Shown piece after piece: positions 1-12,280 of a stretch of DNA of 64,000 nt. A program made the translations under genes and the position numbers. Positions within the stretch are counted from its first letter, which is position 1. Each line of letters opens with the position of its first letter. The stretch comes from Eremophila alpestris peregrina (Eukaryota; Chordata; Aves; Passeriformes; Alaudidae). The stretch is from the NCBI GenBank assembly GCA_009792885.1, contig WMCF01000173.1, positions 248,001 through 312,000 of the forward strand. The letters are read 5' to 3'. The notes beneath the pieces are model-generated. The model had not been told where the DNA came from. It saw nothing but the letters and a program-made list of their open reading frames with translations, and did no database searches.

Positions 1-284
1 ACACAACTGAATTTGTGCTGAGAAATTAAAGATAAGCATAGCAGACAAAATGATCCAGTTTGGGGCAGGCTCTTCATGCTCAGTTCCTAACTAGAAAGAG
101 TTGCATTTGCCAGGGCTGCTGAGCACTGCTGTCCATGACTGCTGCACATTCCTGGGGATCAAAAATAAGCCAGGCTAATTGAGCTGCTGAAATCTGGATT
201 CAAAAGCACAGTGACGGGCTCCCAGGTATGAAATTGCAGCCGTTTTCATCAACTCCTTGCCTTTTCTCCCCCATTTTCTCCTAG

Positions 285-371
285 GTGGGCAAGGAATTCC
301 AACCTTCAGTCGTGTGGATTGGAAACACAGAAAGAATGTATTCCAAAGGGGCACCGAAGGGAGAAGAAGAG
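285..371 (+). CDS. IQCA1: IQCA1 exon, Walker B region
   Basis: The acceptor is a pyrimidine-rich stretch ending in CTAG at 281-284, and the donor is GAG|GTGAAT at 371/372. The exon is 87 bases, phase 0 at both ends, and reads [20 protein letters not shown] then KGAPKGEEE. Its last residues join in frame to MNFKRL of the next exon, matching the order in IQCA1 of other vertebrates. Confidence 0.82.
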
Positions 372-3300
372 GTGAATTCTTCTTTATTTCAGTGCAGATA
401 ATTTCTCCTGTTGCACTACAGCCCACACAAAGGAACAAGTGTATTCCTTAGCTTAGCACATACCACTATGACCAGACCTGCCAAAGCTTGCTTGATAATA
501 GCTTGTCTCACTAACTTTTCTTCTTTTTTAGCTTTTAAGAGAGTCTTGTGACTTCTTAAGAGCTCCCAAGAGGTCACATTTCTCTCTTCCACCTATCCTT
601 GCTTTATTTAAAAATAGTCCAGTCACTACTCGTCAGTGCACTGGAAAGTAAAAGGGAATAATGGAGAATTTCAAAATACGAGGCAAGAAGCTAAAAGTTG
701 AGATGAGCTTAAATTGTTCAGCTCTATTAATTTGAGAAATTGGATGGAGCCAAAGTGAACAATAAAGTAACAAGGATAAATTTCCAGTGCAAAAACAGAG
801 AGCCTGTGTTAAATAGTTACAATTACAGATTATTTTCTTTGGGCTCACAGGAGTCCTAATGCCACTGCTTCCATTCCTTCCTCTCCTGTGTGGCTTCCCC
901 ATAGGAAGGAAAATTAAAACACTGCCCCATAGTCACAGCAACAACACCACAGCAGGGAGCAGTTCACCCCAGTTCCTGTTGCCTGCAAAGTATTTTGCTT
1001 TTAGAGCTTTATGTGGGAAATTAAACCTTTTTTCTTAGAGTGTCTGTGGGGCAGTCACCAGCCTGTGTTTTAGAAAGGCAACACAAGGCAACCCAACCTT
1101 GGCTGGGGCTGTTCCTTGTGCCAGGGCTGGGTGAGGTGATGGGTGTAAGAGAGAACCTTTCTCTTGGGTTCAGACCCTGACAGAAAATTAAGATGGGGAT
1201 TAGGGACCAAAATTGGCTGGATCACTCCTGATCCTTGCTTGCTTAGCCATTGGTGTGGAAAATTTTCTTGTCCTGCCCACTTCAGAATCAAGGGTATCAC
1301 CTCTGCCCCTTTTACCCTTCCCAAGACCTTCCCTTGGTGGGAGTCTGTTGGCTCCAGGCTTGGCATCCCACACATCCCAAATCCTTCACAGCCCATCCAA
1401 CAATCAAAGGAGAGAGCATGAACCTGGAGGGACAGGCTGAGGTCTGGGGCACTCTGGGGAGCCTCCCGTAGGAGTGCTGGAGTTTTGGAGAATCATGGGC
1501 TTGTTTGGGTTGAAAGGGGCCTTAAAGGTCCTCTTGTTCCACCTCCTGCCATGGGCAGGGACATCTTCCACTAGACCAGGCTAGTCCAAGCCCCACCCTA
1601 GAAGATGAGCTAAGCTGAGCCTGTAGAAGCCAAAGCAGGTGTCAGTCTCTGTGCTCATCCCAGGGTGACATTTCTGCCACCAGGGCTGAGGGACAGTTCA
1701 TCCAGGAGCAAAACTATGAGCTGGCTGTGTCACCCTGGCCAGCAGCAGCCCCAAAGGGGGCCCTCAGCCCTGGGGCTAAGACATGCTCAGCTCATTATCT
1801 TCATTAAACAATTAGCACACTTGGAAAAATGCATCCCATGACTCTGAGAAGACAAGGAATGATCCACCAGATGTATTGTGTTGACAAGCTTATTCAGGGG
1901 AGGGAAAGAAAGTGCTACTCTGCCCCAAAACTTGTGGGGAAGTTCATTGATTAACAGTAATGACACCAACAACAGCCTGATTGGGCTTCTCCAGGCAATA
2001 TTCACTTGAACATTATCAAAAACAACCTTCCAGTAAAAGGTTTTGCTGAATACTCCTCTGTAAGTACTAGTTAAATACCTGTTACAAAGTAGTAAATTAT
2101 TGCAAAGAAATGAACCCTGAGCTCCCAGAACCTTTGTTCTCAGAGTCTCAGCAAGTTAAAAAACACAGGAAAAAATAGGGAGTGTATTTTTCACACTTAG
2201 AAGTCAGAAAATCATAACCTCCAAGAGCTGTGAGGATTCCAAACTAGGTTACAATTTTCTACCTGTCGAGGTTCATCAGGTGTGCAGGTCCCTGCAGTAT
2301 TTCTCCTTGAGCTGGAAATAAGGATTTCCTTCTTTAAATTAGTTGTTTCCTTCCTGCCTTTGAGTAACTAGACCAGTAAATTCAGTAGTGAAAGGCACTG
2401 GCACAAACCCACAAAAAGAGAAACAGAAATCAAGTGTTTACCTGAATTTGAGGAGGCAGAATCTTCCTACTTGTGTCAATACCTCACCTGCTCATCCCAA
2501 ATACAACCAGACCACTAAAAAAGCCCCAAAATCCTGTTGCAGGCAGCAGGTACAGCTCCAGCTCATTAACTCGGAGCTGTCAGCATCGTTAACAACTCTT
2601 TCCTTCTCGTATTTCCCTGTGCTGCAGATGAACTTCAAACGCCTGGCAAAGCTCCTGCCCCAGTTCCTGAAGGCTCTGAAACCCAAGGACAGGGTGCTGC
2701 TCGTGGGGACCACCAGGAGGCCCTTCGATGCCAATATGGGCCCTTTCTGCAAAGCTTACCAGAAAATCATTCTCATTTCCAAGCCCGACTACCTCACAAG
2801 ATTTGGCAAGTATTTCAAGTCATGCTCGTGGTTATTGCTACTGTTTCAAGTTCCTGCTTATTGGCTGGTTATCCTCAGAAGTGCCCTTCAGCTCAAATAT
2901 TGCTCCTGGTGTAGCTCAAGTCCTGAAAATGTGGGTTAAATCAATACAGGCTACTCCAAAGGTCAAATAATAAAAGTGGAAGTTGGGAGAAGAGTTTAAA
3001 ATACTCTTCACCAGCAATTTACATTTTCCATGAGTTTAGGGTGCACCAAGCTCAGCCTGAAGTGGTTTTTGCCCCCCTGTATGAAGCACAAGATCCTATT
3101 TCAGCATACCTTTTCTATTTTAAGCTTTTTTTTTTTTTTTTTTAACACTGGGATTCTGAATTTCTGGTTCCAGTTTGCAGGTCTGCATTTCCAGTCTCCA
3201 TACTCTAAACAACACAACTTCTCAGCCTCTCCAAAACCAAACCATGTCTAGAGGACTAGATTCTCTGTCTCACAAATTCCACTTTTTGTGCTTACAGATC

Positions 3301-6300
3301 ACGAGAGAATTTGTACAGGCCTCCATGATTTTGCATGTCTGGTCTATCAAATGATAGACAAGCCCTCCCAAATTCTAACAAATTCATTGAATATTCCATG
3401 TACTGAGACTCAAAGCTTGTAAGGAAAACAGGGTTTTTTTCTAGCCATGTAAATTGGTCCAGTAAAACAAACTTCCAATGTTTGGAGATTTTAAGCACCC
3501 TGAAGCCTGCAATAAACAGCAATAAAAGAAAACCCATTTGGCTCAGGAACCTTGCCACACAGGTACACTTTGCTCTGTCCTCAGTGTCACCTTGTTACAA
3601 GACTCCTACAAACACATTGAGCAGTCCAGTTTCATCCTGCATCCCTCAGAGGCAGCCAAGGGACCCAGGTGATGCACATTTGGGCAAGCCCAAGACAGAG
3701 TTTGGCTGCCTAGCACATTGTAAATCTCTCCCACATTCCATAACTTTCGTGGTGTGGATGGGGAATGGTCACCAAGAAAGGGAACATGTGTTTCGTGTTA
3801 GGTTACAGCTCTGAGAAATTGCTGAGAGATAAGGGGACATGAGCAAAACCAAGAGAAAGGAGGTGACAGCAGCTGAATTTAGCTGTGCTCACTTCTGGGG
3901 GTTGAACTGTCACATTCTGGGACTCTCACCGTAACTTGGAGCCCAAAAAAAAACGGCCAGCTCAAGGAATTTCAACTGCACATTTAAGAATGCCCAAGAA
4001 AGTTAACTCGTGCCATTTTAAAGCAGAATAAACTTGTAGCTTTAATTCTTTGCCCTTGCCCCATTTCAGCCAGTGCCTGGCTTGTTCTTCAGCTCCAACC
4101 TTTCCTGAAGTTCTATGGAAATAGGATCTTCACCTCCCAATCCTGTCCATTTTCAGTGCCTGACAGCCCATTTGAGAAGGAAAGAAACTTGTTATGACAG
4201 AAGAATAATGACATAACAAATACTTGTAAGCCACAGTGCACAGCTACCTGTCTGCTGCAGCCCTCCCTCTGGTTACAAACCAGAGTATTCCAATCTGTGC
4301 TCAGTGGGAGCAGTAAATATACAATGGAAATCATTAAACTGGAAGATTCACAATCCCATACTGATTTCTTGCCATTAATCAGCCAGCAAGGCAGTGCCTT
4401 GTGTTGCACACCTGCACCACGAGCTGCAGCACACAATGTATGGCCATGCTTGCTCTTGTGTGCATCAATTCCTCTTTTATGAATTAGTGATTCAGCCAAT
4501 ATTTATTGAGCACAGGCACGATTCAAGTGGGAGACCACAATTTGCTGGAGTGACAAATGCAGTGCAGAGCTGTCAATAGGGATGGGCTCCAGCCCGCGCT
4601 ATCGACGTCGCAGTCCAAAGAGGAACAGGGCAGCTTTTCCAGCAGCATCAGCCTCCACCCCACATCTTCATGCTAAACCTGAGCATTCAAGCACACCAGA
4701 CTCAAAATGTCTCATTCAAGAAAATTTTTAACCTCTTATCCATAATCCTCCTACTCTTTTCCAAATATTTCTATATAATGCTTTAACGCAAAGCCTGAGG
4801 AGACAACGTCAAAGCTCTCCTAAATTTCTCTGAAACAGATCCTTACTTAACATAGAACAAACCAAAAGATTGACATTATTCCTATTTTTTGGAAGCAAAA
4901 TCTCAGTCACTTCACAACCCCCAAAGAAACCAATCATGTCACAGAGGTTCACAGCTGAAAGATCCAACCAGATTCACCCTTCAAGTAACAAGCAAAACCC
5001 CAGTCACAGAAAATTTGCACCTTGCAACATGTGTCTGCATAGCTGGAACCCTTTGGGACGTGGAGTCCCCCCAGCAGCCCTCAGTTCAGCAGGAATAAGC
5101 TGTGATGAGGGTCAGAGAAATAAAAACAGGCTATTGGTAAAGGTACTTAACTCTGCACATCCAAATGGGAGCACTGGACAAGTTGTGTGTGCACACAAGT
5201 AGTTCTTTCCATTTTTACATTTATACCCACGCCACTTTATGAGCCCTTAATGACTTGCTGAAAAGTACTGAGTGGAGGCCAAAAATTATCAGTGAGGACT
5301 TAAAAATCCACGTGCCTACAGGCCTCTAGGCTGCAAACCTGAAGCTGAAGGGAAGCACACAAAAAAATTTCGAATCTTGGCTTTCCTGATCGATAGTCCT
5401 CATTTTCTTGTTTCAGTTTCAAAACAACTAATGATAAAATCTCTTTTATCCTGCTTTCCCTGAATTCCTGTCTTTGCCTTGCCTCCTTTCCATGCCCTGG
5501 TGCTCAGCCCTGTGGAAGCACTACATCCTGCAGCGTGGTGGGGCCCTGGGCAGGCTGGTGAACCTGAGCTGCCTGGCGCGCGTGTCCGACGGCTTCACGG
5601 CGGGACACGTGGTGGACGTGGTGCACACTGTGCTGACTGAGCTGAGGCTGCTGCAGATGGCCAGGAAGCCCCTGAGGACTGCTGAGTTTGTCACTTCTCT
5701 GGCCAGACACAACCCGGTGTACAGAGAGGAGGAGGAAACGTTTCAGGTGATTCCCAGAGCTCTGTTGCCTGTCTTTTGTCATTCCCTGCCATGTCCAGCC
5801 ACACTTGATGTAGGGATCTGCTCACTGTGCTGGTGGGTTGGCACCTCACTGTTTGAATGATGATTTAGGGCTCAGTAGCACCCAAACCCATCTCCCCCAG
5901 TCTGGGGATTGCCAAACCTGTCCTTATTTTGGCAGCACAGCTGGCAGAGTGCTTTGGTGAACCTGCTGCTGCTCATGTTGAGCAGAGTGGCCTCCACGTG
6001 TGAGGATAAAACACACAGGGGCCATATAATTCCATGCATTTGTCCTTTTCCTTCCAGAGCCGAGGTGTTCAGCCTGGATATATCACCTTGGGATGGCAGA
6101 ACACCCGGCCATTCAGTGTCCACACAGGGATCAAGATCTAAGCCCTTCTCTTAAATCATTTCAAACAAGAATTTCTTTCAAAGTTTTCATTGCAGGCTTT
6201 AAAATAAAGGAGTTTCTGCCTCAAGCTCCATCCCTCTTCTCTTCCTGCCCTCAGGTCACAAAAATCCTGAGGGCAAAACTGAGAGCATTTGAGGTGTATT

Positions 6301-9300
6301 TTGTTCACTGGCACAAGGTGCCCAGAAAAGCTATTGCTGCTCCCTGGAAGTGCCCAAGGCCAGGCTGGAAGGGGCTTGGAGCCATCTGGGATAGTGGAAG
6401 ATGTCCCTGTCCATGGCAGGGGGTGGAATGTGATGGGCTTTAACCAGTCTGTGGTTCTGTGATTCCACACATGCCTCAAATATCCATGGATCACCTTCAA
6501 GCCTGATAAATGCTACAAAATCCTTGGCCACTGGGCAGAGAGCCCTGCTGTGGCCCAGGGAGCTGCAGGCAGCCCACAGAGGTAGGACCTCTGTACTGCT
6601 CCAGGAGACCCCAAAAGAGCTTTCTCCATCCCATACCCCCAGTAACTTCCACTGCTTATAAACCCCTCACTTCTCCTGGCTGAAAAGTTTCCTTGTTGTC
6701 CTGCTCCTTGAATCCCCCAGCACCTCCCACCACAAACAGGATGCTGATTCTCACAACTTTCTCCAAGGCTTCTTCCACTGCTGACCTAATGATAGTGCAT
6801 ATTTCTCCCAGCCCTGCTGAGTACTTCCCAATTTTCATTTAGAGCCATTTGGCTCACTCAACACAGGCAGCATTTGTGATATTTGGCAAATTACTCTTTT
6901 TTTTTTTTCTCATGCTTCCTCACTAAACCAATATCTCTCCTCAGGGAAAGGCTAATGGTTCAGTTAGCAAAGGGAAAAAAAAATACTCCATCATTCTCAG
7001 CTCCAAGTAGTAATCCATTTGTACCCTGAAACATGAGAGCAAGTATTTAGTGCAAATTTAACTTGAAAATATTATCCCAGTCACTATAAAATGTGCCTGT
7101 TTTGTACAGCACGAAGTGCCCAGGCAGTGCTTCATTTGGAGCACAGCTCAAATGATCCTGTCCTCAGCATCCCATGGCAATCATCTCCTTGCATTAATTA
7201 CAGCCCTTAAGAAAGTACTTCCTTTTATGTGTTGGAATTTGGTTTCCCCTAAATGTCACGGAGCCTTGCTGCAGCACCTGGGATGTGGCACAGGGGAAGA
7301 GGATTGTCAAAATAGCCTTGTGCATTAATTAACTCCAGTAATTCCCATCTCTCCTCACACAGAAGCCCCTCTTCCCAAGCTTCCAATCACTGCCATTTCT
7401 GGACCTTTCCCCTTGCTTTGCTTTGCCCTTTGTGGAAGGGGGGCAGCTAAAACACTGCATTCAGAGTGAAAATTAGCCTTGTGATGAATCTTTGATTTTT
7501 CTTCCCCGAAAGCATGAATCTCCCAGCCTGACATTTATATTCTGCCAGTGTTCCAAAATGAATATAAATAATGCAACATTTGTGACAGTGTGATTTCTCC
7601 TTTCCATTTACTCAAATTTCTCCCCCAGTTACACATCCTCATTTTTTGAAATTATACATTAGTGCACCAGGGTGGTTACTACAAATCCTGACACAGAAAG
7701 GGTTTCTGGAGAGGCAAAGCCAGCTAACAACACCAGTTCTGCCTGGTAGTGACTGGACCAAAATCATGGAATGGTCTTGGCTGGAAGAGACCTTACATCT
7801 TACCTTGTTCCACCCCATGCCATGGGCAGGGACACCTTCCACTAGCCCAGGTTGCTCCAAGCCCCATCCAACCTGGCCTTGGACACTTCCAGGGGCAGCC
7901 ACACAAATACCTAAGAAAACCCATTCCGAAGCCTGTGGACATCATTCCTCCAAAACCCAAATATTTTAACTCTGATCAGTCACTGCTGCCAGTAACTTCC
8001 ATCCCCAGTTCAGATGCTGGTGAGAAATGGACTTTTATTTTAGGTGTGTCTGAGAAGCTGACTTCATTCTTCTCATGGAACAGCTACACCAGTTAAAGAG
8101 GCAAAAGGTCATTGTTGTGCACTGAAATGTTTGCACAAAGAATTGGGAAGAGAACACAAAGAAACATCCCAGGTCTCTTGGCTTCTCCTGCCAAATGCCT
8201 CCAAGTCCTTTGCCAGTGACCCAGAGCTGGCAGGGAGATGATCATCCCACCAAACAGCTCTTTCCACCCCACCAAGCTCCCAGAAAGCTCTTGGCAAAGT
8301 CTTCCTACTCTCTCTACCTCCCACTTAAGGTCTGGAGGGTGTTACACCCAGGACACAAAACTGGGGGGGAAATAAAATCTCTGTGGCCTGGTGGAGTCTC
8401 ATCCAGGGCTAGAGACATCACTGGGTTCTCCTGGCTTCCCTCAGCTACTGCCAGGGAAAGGCAATTCCTGCTGGAGCCCAAACTCACAATCACCACCTCA
8501 TCCCTCTCATCTCTCTCATGGGAAGGGCCAGAAACAGCAACTCCTCCCAGCTCTGCTGTTCTCCCAAAAACAGGAATAGTTTGGCCTGGGACTAAGGCAG
8601 CAAAATTCAACTTCACAGAGAGCCATGGGGTTCCTGCCCACCTCCATCCATGTCCTGCCCAGATGTGGGCACACAGGAGGCTGGAGGATGTTTTTATCAG
8701 TGAGGACAGGGGTTTTTGAGGAGAGGTGCTCAGCTGATTGAGATAATTAAAGCAGAATTGCAGTGTCCAGCAGCCAGGTGGATGTTTGACCCCTGTCAGC
8801 CACCTGCTGACAGTATTTATCTGCAGGGTGCCTGTCATTACCAGCCCTTCCTGAGGCCCAGAAGAAGCTCCTGAAAAGATGACACCAAGAAGGACCATCT
8901 GGGATCAGGAGAGGAACATGTTCAGTTTTCCTTCCCTATACCCTTCCAATACCTCTTCTCCCAGTTTCTCTTTATGTAACACCCACTGGGCAATTGGACA
9001 AGGCAAATTCTCCAGGGATGCTTTGACAGGCTCAATCTGGAAGCAGGATTTGGGATGGATGAGATGGAAAAGGCAGACTTTGCAGGATGCCATGCTGAGA
9101 GGGAGGTTAGAGATGACATGGGCAGAGATGTGGCATTGAATAGCAGCACATGGTCAAGAAAGAGGGCATTTTATCAGTCATGGTCAATGCCTGGCAGAGT
9201 TTGAATCTCTGGATTAGGCAGGATTTTGTTGAGAAAGGTGAAAAGTACTTAGAGGGAAGGAGTAATTCCTACCCAGTGAAGACTTTAAAGCCTCCCCTTC

Positions 9301-10033
9301 TCCTTCACTTCACATTATTCTCACACAGCCTGGAGCTGCCTCCCTGACATCACAGCCCAGGAACTGGGCAAATCTGCAGAGCAACTCCACCAGAATCATT
9401 TACAAGTCACAGGCCTGTGAACAGGCATCTGAAAGCAATAAACAGGTTCTTAATGTTCGGGGTTTGTTTTGCTTCCTAAGCTCCCTCATCGAAATCAAAG
9501 CTGTCTGCATCGATTTGCGGAGGCACGAGAAGGGGATGATTTGTCTGTTGCCAAGCCTGGAGCAGAGGGAGCTCTGACAAGAGCTATATTCTCTGGAAAT
9601 AGGGTTGATCATGGAATTTAACATTTCCATAACTATAGCAACACAAATGGCCCAGCTAAGTATTGCTGTTAATGAGACTCAGCTCGATCAATTGCTGCAC
9701 TTCTTGGTAATAATAATGTTCTCAAGAGATCTGAAGGTTTCATTTTGGCTTCTCCACCAGCCAGCCTGGATTTTAAGAGGTCTGGGTTTTTTTTAAAGAA
9801 TGCTCTGTTATAGTAGTAAAATGTTTAAGTGGTTTGTCTTGCCCTGTTTTTTTTTTTTTATTTTATTTTATTTTATTAAAACATCCAAATGCTTTTTGAT
9901 TCTCCAGGCCTGGTTTGCCAAGACCCCGATGGGGAAAGCGTGGAATGCAGCACAGGCAGCAAAGGCAGAAGGAAAACAAAAAGGAAAGAAAGGAAAAGGA
10001 AAAGGAAAAAAGAAAGGAAAAGGGAAAAAGTAA
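285..10033 (+). CDS. IQCA1: IQCA1, 3' part: IQ and AAA domain-containing protein 1 (join of four exons, 5' end outside window)
   Basis: Joining 285-371, 2628-2805, 5508-5746 and 9908-10033 gives 630 bases with no internal stop: 209 C-terminal residues plus TAA. The encoded order is a degenerate Walker B region ([12 protein letters not shown]), a linker, a sensor-1-like strand ([13 protein letters not shown]), the small helical AAA lid ([19 protein letters not shown]), then AKTPMGK and a lysine/glycine tail. From family knowledge IQCA1 (DRC11) is an AAA-like component of the nexin-dynein regulatory complex in motile cilia and flagella. The N-terminal IQ and Walker A exons lie left of the window. 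Next gene downstream is ASB18 in the same orientation, as in other vertebrates. Odd points are a GC splice donor after exon 2628-2805, loss of the acidic Walker B residue, and a tail read from a purine repeat. The large introns hold CR1 fragments but no other genes. Identification is from recalled family sequence, not a search. Confidence 0.88.
372..2627 (+). other. IQCA1 intron between the first two visible exons
   Basis: No coding signal. It holds one antisense CR1 tail (about 1488-1605). The remainder is unremarkable AT-rich intron sequence. Confidence 0.7.
1488..1605 (-). mobile_element. CR1 LINE 3' tail fragment
   Basis: The plus strand reads the reverse complement of the CR1 3' end: AATCATGGGC, GGGTTGAAAGGGGCC, CCATGGGCAGGGACATCTTC, CACTAGACCAGG. 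This is a 5'-truncated avian CR1 copy inside an IQCA1 intron. Confidence 0.85.
2628..2805 (+). CDS. IQCA1: IQCA1 exon, sensor-1 strand of the AAA domain
   Basis: The acceptor is TTCCCTGTGCTGCAG ending at 2627. The reading frame starts in phase 0 with [20 protein letters not shown] and runs through [16 protein letters not shown] to PDYLTRF plus one base. The only splice site that joins to the next exon in frame is TTTG|GCAAGT at 2805/2806, a GC rather than GT donor. The join gives the codon GCC (Ala) followed by LWKHYI, as expected for the family. Confidence 0.85.
2806..5507 (+). other. IQCA1 GC-AG intron
   Basis: The intron begins GCAAGT and ends CAG. It contains an 18-base T run near 3126-3143. 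No further exon, repeat element or RNA gene was recognised. Confidence 0.65.
5508..5746 (+). CDS. IQCA1: IQCA1 exon, AAA lid subdomain
   Basis: The acceptor is GGTGCTCAG ending at 5507 and the donor is TTTCAG|GTGATT. The exon enters in phase 1 and leaves in phase 0. It reads [20 protein letters not shown], then [20 protein letters not shown], ending [12 protein letters not shown]. This is the helical lid of the AAA module. Confidence 0.87.
6341..6468 (+). mobile_element. CR1 LINE 3' tail fragment
   Basis: Sense CR1 tail: CCTGGAAGTGCCCAAGGCCA, GATAGTGGAAGATGTCCCTG, TCCATGGCAGGGGGTGGAAT, ending in TTCTGTGATTC, the CR1 terminal octamer type. It lies in the last IQCA1 intron. Confidence 0.87.
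7761..7905 (-). mobile_element. CR1 LINE 3' tail fragment
   Basis: Antisense CR1 tail: AAATCATGGAATGGTCTTGG, CCATGGGCAGGGACACCTTC, CCAACCTGGCCTTGGACACT. It is well preserved, and the diagnostic CATGGGCAGGGACA core is intact. Confidence 0.88.
9425..9720. promoter_or_regulatory. Candidate conserved non-coding element in last IQCA1 intron
   Basis: Repeat-free AT-rich block retaining isolated CpGs, with TAAT/ATTA-type and CATCGATTTG-type sites and a region around GGTTGATCATGGAATTTAAC. It differs from the flanking CR1-rich intron. It is suggested as an enhancer-like element of the neighbouring developmental locus. This is a judgement of texture only; no alignment was made. Confidence 0.35.
9908..10033 (+). 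CDS. IQCA1: IQCA1 terminal coding exon, lysine-rich tail
   Basis: The acceptor is GATTCTCCAG ending at 9907, and the frame enters in phase 0 as [20 protein letters not shown], then a tail of Lys and Gly with one Gln, ending at TAA 10031-10033. The WFAKTPMGK motif marks the family's C-terminus. The tail is encoded by an almost pure AAAGG/GGAAAA purine run, so its length may vary by repeat slippage. Confidence 0.82.
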   Translation, partial: AWFAKTPMGKAWNAAQAAKAEGKQKGKKGKGKGKKKGKGKK

Positions 10034-10454
10034 CTTCCTCAAGGATTTTTCACCTGGCCCTACCCAGTCACAACTCTGTTTCACTGGGAAGGCATGGCAG
10101 ATTAATGCTTCTCAAGTTACAGGTATTCCAGGCAAGAGACTTCCTCTCCAAATGAATTTTTCAAAGTTAAAAAAGAATTAGATGAGATGTAACATGTAGC
10201 TCTCAGAGGATAAAGAGTTAATGAGCACTGACTTGCTCAAGCATTATTTATTCTTAGAGATTTTAGGGGGCAGGAGAGTTCATTACTCAGGCCTGTAACA
10301 TGCCATCAACTTTTAGGCCATACTCATTTATTTCACCAAGTAACTCTCCTTAAAAATTGATGTCACTTTAATGCCTTTCATTACTTTAATATCCTATATG
10401 CTTTATAAAACTAACTGCTTTATATATCTGTGGGTCTAAAGTGTTACAGTCCTC

Positions 10455-10460
10455 AATAAA
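10455..10460 (+). terminator. Candidate IQCA1 poly(A) signal AATAAA
   Basis: This is the first AATAAA hexamer I see downstream of the IQCA1 stop, about 420 bases after it. It is followed by T-rich sequence (CTGCTTTTTAATTGGG). Only the hexamer and spacing support it. Confidence 0.3.
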
Positions 10461-12150
10461 ACTATTACAGCTGTAAAGACTGCTTTTTAATTGGGATGGA
10501 TTAGGAGGCACTTTGTGCAATCCACCACAAGCTGAATATTTACACAGCTGCTGAAGGAACAGCACTTGCACCTTTTGAGGCCTTAGAATGGACAAATTCA
10601 TACGTGTGGGTGTCAGCAGAAAAAAGTCAAGCAGCCAGGTGGTAATTTGGGTGGATGTCCACCAAAGTCTGGTTTTAATCTATTTTGCCATAGAAAATAA
10701 TACCTAATTTGCTTGTTTGCACAAACAGCAGTGTGTTTGTTGCTTAATGCACCTTGTTTACTTACAAATCAGCACTTTTGAGTGCAAAGGATTTATAAGG
10801 GGTGCTTAGAACACTCTAAAGCTTTGGGACATCCAACAGGACACTGCTGGAGCCAGCACCACCTTCATGTCAGGCACAGATCATACTCACCAAGGTCTTC
10901 TATAAATAAAAGCCACAAACAGCTGGTTTTCCCTCTGATTACAGACTTGACAAGAGGTCCCTGGATGGCCCACCATGGCCAGGGAGCTCAGGAACATCCC
11001 TGTGCCTGTATCCACAGCCTGGGAGGTACACGTTGGGAAGGGGATGGTGTTGAGCCCCTCCTGCTCCTAAGAGGAAACCAAATGAAAAAAGGCACTCCTG
11101 GGAACAGGAATGCCCAAGAAAAAAAAGGCCTGGGAGGATTCCTGGGTGTAACTAATGGCACATAAAATTATTTGAGCAGTTGTATCACTGTGCACAGTGG
11201 AGGGAACTGGATGGGTCTGGTTAATAAAGGGAATTTTCTCCCCGGAAGCTATCCCAGCACATAAGATAGACCAACCCCAATTTGGGATTTTTGTGGTCCT
11301 TTTTAGCTATATTTTTCTGTCTGGTGCAGGGCTCCCCATGATTTCACCCTTCCAACCTCGAGGCTGCACCCCCAGCCCTGCCGAGATCCAAGCAGTAAGA
11401 GAGGAAATTCTTGTTACATCTCCCCTGTGCAGCCCCTCAGGACATTTCTGATGGACACCAGCTCTTCCAGCATGCTGGAATCTCCACCAGACCCACATGA
11501 GAGACCCCATGAGCTGCCAGCCCCTGGATTCAATCCATTGCAACAGTGCAGCTACAAACATTAGCTTTCCATCCCTTACTCCTTGGAGGAGCTGGCTCCC
11601 CAAACTCAGCAGCACACCCCAGTTTTATCAAATAAAATCCTTTTAGCTTCATCCTTGAGGAGAAAAGCCAGGCTCTCCAAAGAGGTGACAGGGTTCATGT
11701 TTAAAAACCCCTCATCTCTGCTCTCATCCACAAGGAAACTAATTTGGATAATTCTGCCCTCAATCTTGCCGACAGCAGAACCCTCCTCTCCACACCAGGT
11801 TTGACAGCACGGCGTGATGTGATGAAAGGACCACATTTCAGGAGGATGTAAGCAAGCCCATTAACTCATATTTCAGCAGCTTCACTGCAATCTCAATAGC
11901 AAAGTAAAAGCAGCTGACTGGCAACATCCATCTCCAGGGCACAACGCCGACCCCGTGCAGGGAGGATGCTGAACTTCCACAAACCTGCAGGTTTTCCCCA
12001 ATATTCACCAGCTCATGGGGGAAAAAACACCAGGGAATTTATCCTTTTGCTCTGGTGGCTGCTTGCATTTGTTTCTTCCTGGGAGGATCTAGAAGCCACA
12101 ACTGGTTTAACTACAAACAGCTCCGTGGGTGCAGGAGGTGACAAAGTGGT

Positions 12151-12280
12151 GGTGAAGTGTCCCAGGCCAGGTTGGACAGGGCTGGGAGCAACGTGGGACA
12201 CTGGAAGGTGTCCCTGCCCGTGACACAGGGTGGAACTGGATGAGATTTAGGGTCCCTTCAACCCAAACCATCCCATAAAG
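12151..12280 (+). mobile_element. CR1 LINE 3' tail fragment
   Basis: Sense CR1 tail: AAGTGTCCCAGGCCAGGTTG, GGACACTGGAAGGTGTCCCT, then GGGTCCCTTCAACCCAAACC. The terminal octamers are lost. Confidence 0.85.

Larger units (their letters stand above)
5747..9907 (+). other. Last IQCA1 intron
   Basis: It contains two CR1 tails (about 6341-6468 and 7761-7905) and a repeat-free, AT-rich block at about 9425-9720 that looks constrained. A T-rich run with TTTTA repeats (9847-9879) sits just before the terminal exon. No coding signal seen. Confidence 0.65.

Noticed and set aside
2388..2627. 5' extension of the IQCA1 exon to an ATG at 2388
   Set aside because: A clear pyrimidine tract and CTGCAG acceptor end at 2627, and the upstream peptide is unlike the family. 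The preceding exon at 285-371 joins in phase.
4590..4625. Isolated CpG cluster (CGCGCTATCGACGTCGCAG) in an IQCA1 intron
   Set aside because: Striking against the AT-rich intron, but only about 20 bases long, with no gene, repeat or promoter context.
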